Part shown: positions 58,811 through 64,000 of the stretch, piece by piece | Numbering within the stretch: the stretch's first letter is position 1 | Layout of the letters: every line of letters begins with the position of its first letter | From: Corynebacterium afermentans subsp. afermentans | Lineage (GTDB): Bacteria; Actinomycetota; Actinomycetes; Mycobacteriales; Mycobacteriaceae | Length of the DNA: 64,000 bases | Assembly (NCBI RefSeq): GCF_030408355.1 | Contig: NZ_CP046606.1 | Coordinates: 310,001-374,000 of the forward strand | Direction: 5' to 3' | Program-made: the position numbers and the translations under genes | Notes under the pieces: model-generated | Told to the model about the DNA's origin: nothing | Seen by the model: only the letters and a program-made list of their open reading frames with translations | Databases searched by the model: none

Positions 58811-60024
58811 CTCGATGAACTTTCGAGGTGGTTGGCAGGTCTCGAGAAGTAATCAACCGCCGACGCGACAAGACAGACAACTACTACTAGGTAGGCGGTT
58901 TTGGCCGCTATGAGGATGTAGGATGCTGCAACCTCACTTGCCAGCACGTCAAGCGGGCCAACCATCGCCCGACCAAGATGAATCACCCCGATCTCAACAA
59001 AGTTGGTGAGGGTAAATATCAAACAGAATAGTGCTACCGAAAACAACCCTGGCTGCGCGAGTACCCGTAAGCCCCTCCAAGTTGCTTTGAACGTGCCCAT
59101 AACTGATGGCAGGGAACTACGGGATGAAAGGGGGCGTGGCTGTTGGCCGGTTTCGCAGTTTGGCGCAGCTGAAGTGCCCAATACGAGTACCGCTAGGGTG
59201 AGCCAAGCAGTCGGTACAGCTACGAATTGAAGAAGAAGAGGCCAATGGATGGAAATCCAAGCTGCAATCTGGAGGAGTAAGCCATCAGTATTTGAACTCA
59301 AACCACTAGAAATGTCGCGGATATTCTGCACCGTTGGAGCAATGTTGCGCCGGTTCGTAACCCATCGTTCAATTTGGCGTGTGAGAAATGCTGATCCCGT
59401 TGCCATCCATAGCACTTCGAGGTAAGCCGAAAAAAGCGCTAGTAGGTGGGTTGGTCCCTTTCTCGATATCACATAACCAACCACTCGCCGAAGGATGATT
59501 GTGACACCTACGAGCACCACTAAAACAGTCAGATCATTGATGAACGAGCGCGAGGTATCGGCATCATAGCCTCGGTTGATGATTTCTGTTGTGGTCGCTG
59601 CGTAGCGGAATGACGTTAGATCGTCACCAAGCATTCCATGCGTTGAATACGCGCCCAAGAATGGCACGAGGAGAGTGCCGACCGAGAGCCAATAAGACTG
59701 GCTTGCTTGCCGGGGTGGGGACCACGAATCGTTTCCCAGGTGGAAAAGCGAGGGTTGGACGAACCAAAAAGCAAAAATCATCGATGCCATCACGCATGCT
59801 GGTGCGAGGGGCATGATTAGCATCGCTGCGAGCGAACTGAACGACGAGACGCCGACCGCGATCCAGATGACAGCTTGGCGTCCGGCAAGGCCCAAGCAGA
59901 CTGCGGTGATTAGTTGGGGCAGGTGGCGCCAGAGTAAACGCAGCGCTTGAGAGGGGATGGCGAAGACTTCGACGACTGACCTTCGAATCGGCGAATCTGG
60001 ATACGCGATTTCGCGCTGACGCAT
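58807..60024 (-). CDS. Polytopic membrane protein of unknown function (cluster gene 4)
   Basis: A 405-residue protein with about eight membrane segments and a cytoplasmic N-terminus. A central loop (ERWVTNRRNIAPTVQNIRDISSGLSSNTDG) and a polar linker (CETGQQPRPLSSRSS) divide two hydrophobic halves. There is no catalytic motif, transporter signature or pseudo-repeat that I recognise. The ATG is 6 nt after TACACT. It converges on the three anchored-protein genes; all four share lower GC than the ribosomal genes around them. Confidence 0.7.
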   Translation of the reverse strand: MRQREIAYPDSPIRRSVVEVFAIPSQALRLLWRHLPQLITAVCLGLAGRQAVIWIAVGVSSFSSLAAMLIMPLAPACVMASMIFAFWFVQPSLFHLGNDSWSPPRQASQSYWLSVGTLLVPFLGAYSTHGMLGDDLTSFRYAATTTEIINRGYDADTSRSFINDLTVLVVLVGVTIILRRVVGYVISRKGPTHLLALFSAYLEVLWMATGSAFLTRQIERWVTNRRNIAPTVQNIRDISSGLSSNTDGLLLQIAAWISIHWPLLLQFVAVPTAWLTLAVLVLGTSAAPNCETGQQPRPLSSRSSLPSVMGTFKATWRGLRVLAQPGLFSVALFCLIFTLTNFVEIGVIHLGRAMVGPLDVLASEVAASYILIAAKTAYLVVVVCLVASAVDYFSRPANHLESSSS

Positions 60025-60044
60025 AAAAGTAGTGTATCGGCGTT

Positions 60045-60662
60045 CTACTTCACGTGGGCGCCGCGGGCCGCGCGGATGATCTCTACCCCGCCCATGAAGG
60101 CCAAGCCGCGCACGCGGATCACCGGGGCGTCGGCGGGGAGGTCGGCGAGGGGGAGAGTGCAGGATTCGTGGTCACGGGCCTCGAATCCGCCCATGAGGCT
60201 TGCGCCGTTGTCGATGACGCGGACGTCCTCCGGCACGATGATCTCCACCCCGCCCATCAGCGTGACGGCGTTGATGACGGTCTCCTGGGCAGCGAGGCGA
60301 GCCTCGCGCAGGTCGATGGTGTTTCCACCCATCACCGCCACGGAGGTGTGCATCGGGGCGACGAGCCACTGGCCCATGCGGTCGCTACCACCCATGAGCG
60401 ATAGGGAAAAGGCGCTCCCACCGTCCTCGCCCGTGACGTAACCGCGAGACGCGGGTGCAGATGCAGAGGGGGTCGCGGGGGAGAGGTCGTCCACCAGCGC
60501 CGGCAGCTCGTCTGAGTAGGTAGCGGCGTACAGGGCGCGGGAGCGTTCGTAGAACTCGGAGACGCTCAGCTGCCCGTCGGCGAAGGCGTCCTGGAGGCGG
60601 GTGGCTATGTCGTTGCGCTGGGAACCGGATAGGCGGGTGCGGGGAGGATTTGGCTCGCTCAT
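60045..60662 (-). CDS. DUF1707 and LiaF-like domain protein
   Basis: A 205-residue soluble protein. The N-terminal DUF1707 SHOCT-like segment (GSQRNDIATRLQDAFADGQLSVSEFYERSRALYAATYSDEL) is followed by a beta-helical LiaF/DUF2154-type domain with repeated MGG turns (SLMGGSDRM, AVMGGNTIDL, LMGGVEIIVP, LMGGFEARD, FMGGVEIIRA). Such proteins are linked to envelope-stress signalling. The ATG is 7 nt after TACCCT. Confidence 0.85.
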   Translation of the reverse strand: MSEPNPPRTRLSGSQRNDIATRLQDAFADGQLSVSEFYERSRALYAATYSDELPALVDDLSPATPSASAPASRGYVTGEDGGSAFSLSLMGGSDRMGQWLVAPMHTSVAVMGGNTIDLREARLAAQETVINAVTLMGGVEIIVPEDVRVIDNGASLMGGFEARDHESCTLPLADLPADAPVIRVRGLAFMGGVEIIRAARGAHVK

Positions 60663-60893
60663 GGCTATAAGGGTAGAGGGGCGGAGCTGACGTCGATAAG
60701 CGATTTGCTTGTGATATGTGGCGTGATGTAGTTTTGACGAGGTTTCGCCCGTACCATGCGGTGCGAAGTACTACGAACTCCGAGCGACTCGTTCACACGG
60801 CAGTTCATGCAATCGGCAGGGCCCCGAAGAAGAGCCCCCATTTTTGCATGTATGGCCGGGTGTGAGCGGGAAGCGCTAACAGAAAGAGCGTGA
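60663..60893 (+). promoter_or_regulatory. rpsL leader region
   Basis: This 231-bp gap has the promoter element TTGACG (60734-60739), TACCAT at 60752-60757 with a spacing too short to be its partner, and a pyrimidine/GC-rich section before the AGAAAGAG that precedes rpsL. It also holds the divergent leaderless promoter of the DUF1707 gene (60670-60675). Confidence 0.45.
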
Positions 60894-61265
60894 ATGCCTA
60901 CTATTCAGCAGCTGGTCCGCAAGGGCCGCCACGATAAGTCCACCAAGGTGGCAACCGCTGCGCTGAAGGGTTCCCCGCAGCGCCGCGGCGTGTGCACCCG
61001 CGTGTACACCACCACTCCGAAGAAGCCGAACTCTGCTCTGCGTAAGGTCGCCCGTGTGCGCCTGACCTCCGGCATCGAGGTTTCCGCATACATCCCGGGC
61101 GAGGGCCACAACCTGCAGGAGCACTCCATGGTGCTCGTGCGCGGCGGTCGTGTGAAGGACCTGCCGGGTGTGCGCTACAAGATTGTCCGCGGCGCTCTGG
61201 ATACCCAGGGTGTGAAGGACCGCAAGCAGGCTCGCTCCCGTTACGGCGCAAAGAAGGGACAGTAA
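60894..61265 (+). CDS. rpsL: 30S ribosomal protein S12
   Basis: A 123-residue S12, part of the decoding centre. K43 and K88 are the wild-type residues (TTPKKPNS and GGRVKDLPG), so no rpsL change linked with streptomycin resistance is seen there. It precedes rpsG by 3 bp. Confidence 0.98.
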   Translation: MPTIQQLVRKGRHDKSTKVATAALKGSPQRRGVCTRVYTTTPKKPNSALRKVARVRLTSGIEVSAYIPGEGHNLQEHSMVLVRGGRVKDLPGVRYKIVRGALDTQGVKDRKQARSRYGAKKGQ

Positions 61266-61268
61266 TCA

Positions 61269-61736
<468 letters not shown>

Positions 61737-61762
61737 TCGCTGGAGCAAGGCGACGCATGGAC

Positions 61763-61820
61763 ACCCGGAAACTGCATACCCGCTTCCACGTGGAGCGAGC
61801 TGGTGCGTTTCCGGGTTTTT
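61763..61820 (+). terminator. Terminator or attenuator between rpsG and fusA
   Basis: ACCCGGAAAC (61763-61772) pairs with GTTTCCGGGT (61807-61816), followed by TTTT. The loop holds a second dyad, CGCT-TCCACGTGGA-GCG. Transcripts reading on into fusA would need to pass it or start in the 120 bp beyond. Confidence 0.75.
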
Positions 61821-61938
61821 CCAGCTGAGTCGAACCTCACGCTGCCACTTCCGCGATGAAGTGGCAGAATTGACAAAGGACAACTGACCGACATAGGCGC
61901 CGACAGGCGTCGACGACTTCAAAGTTGGGGTATTTAAC

Positions 61939-64000
61939 GTGGCACAAGAAGTGCTTAAGGATCTGAACAAGGTCCGCAACATCGGCATCATGGCCCACAT
62001 TGACGCCGGTAAGACCACCACTACCGAGCGCATCCTCTTCTACACGGGTCTCAACCGCAAGGTTGGCGAGACCCACGACGGTGGCGCCACCACTGACTGG
62101 ATGGAGCAGGAGAAGGAGCGCGGCATCACCATTACGTCCGCCGCTGTTACCTGCTTCTGGAACAACAACCAGATCAATATCATCGACACCCCGGGTCACG
62201 TGGACTTCACCGTTGAGGTGGAGCGCTCCCTGCGCGTGCTCGACGGCGCTGTGGCCGTGTTCGACGGCAAGGAAGGTGTGGAGCCGCAGTCCGAGCAGGT
62301 GTGGCGACAGGCCGCCAAGTACGACGTCCCGCGTATCTGCTTCGTCAACAAGATGGACAAGCTGGGCGCTGACTTTTACTACACCGTCGGCACCATCGTC
62401 GACCGCCTCGGCGCGAAGCCGTTGGTCATGCAGCTCCCGATCGGCGCTGAGGACAACTTCGACGGCGTTGTCGACCTCATCGACATGAAGGCGCTCATGT
62501 GGCCGGGCAAGGTCGAGACCGGCACCCCGCCGCAGATCGAGGAGATCCCGGAGGATCTCAAGGAGAAGGCTGAGGAGTACCGCGAGAAGCTGCTCGAGGC
62601 CGTCGCTGAGTCCGACGAGGAGCTCATGGAAAAGTACTTCGGCGGCGAGGAGCTGACGAAGGAAGAGATCCAGGCAGCCATCCGCAAGATGACCATTGCT
62701 TCCGAGATCTACCCGGTGTTCTGCGGCACCGCATACCGCAACAAGGGCATCGAGCCGATCCTCGACGCTGTCGTCGCTTACCTGCCGAGCCCGCTGGACA
62801 TCGGCGAGGTACACGGCACCTCCGTCAACGGCGAAGAGGAACTGACCCGTAAGCCGTCCGTCGAGGAGCCGTTCTCCGCTCTGGCGTTCAAGATCGCCGT
62901 CCACCCGTTCTTCGGCAAGCTCACCTACGTGCGCGTCTACTCCGGCCAGGCAATCCCGGGCGAGCAGATGCTCAACTCCACGAAGTCCAAGAAGGAGCGC
63001 GTGGGCAAGCTCTTCCAGATGCACGCGAACAAGGAGAACCCGGTCGAGCACGCCGACGCCGGCAACATCTACGCGTTCATCGGCCTGAAGGAAACCACCA
63101 CGGGCGACACCCTGTGCAACCCGGACCACCCGATCATCCTCGAGTCCATGGACTTCCCGGATCCGGTGATCCAGGTGGCCATCGAGCCGAAGACCAAGGC
63201 TGACCAGGAGAAGCTGGGCACCGCTATCCAGAAGCTTGCCGAGGAGGACCCGACCTTCACCGTCCAGCTGGACGAGGAGACCGGCCAGACCGTCATCGGC
63301 GGCATGGGCGAGCTGCACCTCGACGTGCTGGTGGACCGCATGAAGCGCGAGTTCAAGGTCGAGGCGAACATCGGCTCCCCGCAGGTTGCGTACCGCGAGA
63401 CCATCCGCAAGAAGGTCGAGTCCCTGGACTACACCCACAAGAAGCAGACCGGTGGTTCCGGCCAGTTCGCGAAGGTCATCGTCACCATCGAGCCGTACTC
63501 CCCGGACCCGGAGGAGCTGGAAGAGGGCGAGTCCACTTCCTACAAGTTCGAGAACGCCGTCACCGGTGGCCGCGTGCCGAAGGAGTACATCCCGTCCGTC
63601 GACGCTGGTATCCAGGACGCGATGCAGTACGGCTTCCTCGCCGGCTATCCGCTGGTGAACATCAAGGCCACCCTCGAGGACGGTGCGTACCACGACGTCG
63701 ACTCCTCGGAGATGGCGTTCAAGCTCGCTGGTTCCCAGGTGCTGAAGGAGGCTGTCGCTAAGGCGAAGCCGGTCCTGCTCGAGCCGGTCATGGCCGTCGA
63801 GGTTGTGACCCCGGAGGAGTACATGGGCACCGTCAACGGTGACATCAGCTCCCGCCGTGGCCAGGTCTTCGCAATGGAGGACCGCTCCGGTGCGAAGGTT
63901 GTCAAGGCAAAGGTGCCGCTGTCCGAGATGTTCGGCTACATCGGCGACCTGCGTTCCTCCACCGCTGGCCGCGCGAACTTCACCATGGTGTTCGACTCCT
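61939..64000 (+). CDS. fusA: Elongation factor G, cut by the window end
   Basis: The frame is open to the right edge with 687 complete codons of a protein usually just over 700 long, so only about 20 residues are missing. It starts GTG at 61939 ([20 protein letters not shown]). G1 is [10 protein letters not shown]3 DTPGHVDF and G4 NKMD. It drives ribosome translocation with GTP. Confidence 0.97.
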   Translation, partial: MAQEVLKDLNKVRNIGIMAHIDAGKTTTTERILFYTGLNRKVGETHDGGATTDWMEQEKERGITITSAAVTCFWNNNQINIIDTPGHVDFTVEVERSLRVLDGAVAVFDGKEGVEPQSEQVWRQAAKYDVPRICFVNKMDKLGADFYYTVGTIVDRLGAKPLVMQLPIGAEDNFDGVVDLIDMKALMWPGKVETGTPPQIEEIPEDLKEKAEEYREKLLEAVAESDEELMEKYFGGEELTKEEIQAAIRKMTIASEIYPVFCGTAYRNKGIEPILDAVVAYLPSPLDIGEVHGTSVNGEEELTRKPSVEEPFSALAFKIAVHPFFGKLTYVRVYSGQAIPGEQMLNSTKSKKERVGKLFQMHANKENPVEHADAGNIYAFIGLKETTTGDTLCNPDHPIILESMDFPDPVIQVAIEPKTKADQEKLGTAIQKLAEEDPTFTVQLDEETGQTVIGGMGELHLDVLVDRMKREFKVEANIGSPQVAYRETIRKKVESLDYTHKKQTGGSGQFAKVIVTIEPYSPDPEELEEGESTSYKFENAVTGGRVPKEYIPSVDAGIQDAMQYGFLAGYPLVNIKATLEDGAYHDVDSSEMAFKLAGSQVLKEAVAKAKPVLLEPVMAVEVVTPEEYMGTVNGDISSRRGQVFAMEDRSGAKVVKAKVPLSEMFGYIGDLRSSTAGRANFTMVFDS

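Overview
The window is a high-GC actinobacterial chromosome segment, almost certainly Corynebacterium. The evidence is gene content and order: a cytochrome c maturation cluster (thioredoxin-like protein, CcdA, ResB, CcsB); a menaquinone region laid out like Mycobacterium tuberculosis Rv0555-Rv0562 (menD, DUF3592, mgtA, menG, menJ, polyprenyl synthase); an arsenic cluster with an ArsR carrying Cys15/Cys16/Cys55; an IS1249-like element; and the block tRNA-secE-nusG-rplKA-rplJL-rpoBC-rpsLG-fusA. The species cannot be fixed from the sequence alone.

Layout. 1-4.1 kb: tail of a histidine-phosphatase-like gene and the system II cytochrome c assembly genes. 4.1-6.3 kb: galE-like epimerase, small XRE regulator, a repeat-rich gap and two small membrane proteins. 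6.3-11.1 kb, minus strand: sugar-type ABC importer, AEC transporter and menA. 11.2-14 kb: a glycosyltransferase and arsR/acr3/arsC. 14-18.8 kb is an accessory island: an Abi-family phage-defence gene split by an IS with a clean 8-bp target duplication, a ribbon-helix-helix protein, a methyltransferase fragment, a HicB-like regulator and three copies of an 18-nt repeat. 18.8-30.4 kb: menE, an intramembrane-protease-like protein, a secreted protein, a two-component system with an ABC exporter, menB and menC (divergent), and a DASS transporter. 30.4-40.9 kb: menD to polyprenyl synthase, with an mntR/mnt ABC block between mgtA and menG. 40.9-64 kb: four tRNAs and the transcription/translation superoperon, with an HNH protein plus a frameshifted gene between rplA and rplJ, and a four-gene membrane-protein cluster plus a DUF1707 protein between rpoC and rpsL.

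How genes work together. menA, menB, menC, menD, menE, menG, menJ and a polyprenyl synthase cover most of menaquinone synthesis, and the cytochrome c system serves the same respiratory chain. mgtA is a glycolipid mannosyltransferase. The mnt block should import manganese under MntR. The arsenic genes form sensor, efflux pump and reductase.

The broadest signal is in the starts. About eighteen first-in-unit genes have a TAnnnT box 6-8 nt before the start codon and no ribosome-binding site, the arrangement expected of leaderless mRNAs. Ribosomal-protein, tRNA and rpo units instead have long leaders, hairpins and attenuator-like terminators. The best candidates for undescribed biology are the four-gene membrane cluster at 57.0-60.0 kb, the repeat cluster at 5.4-5.7 kb and the 18-nt repeats around the defence island.
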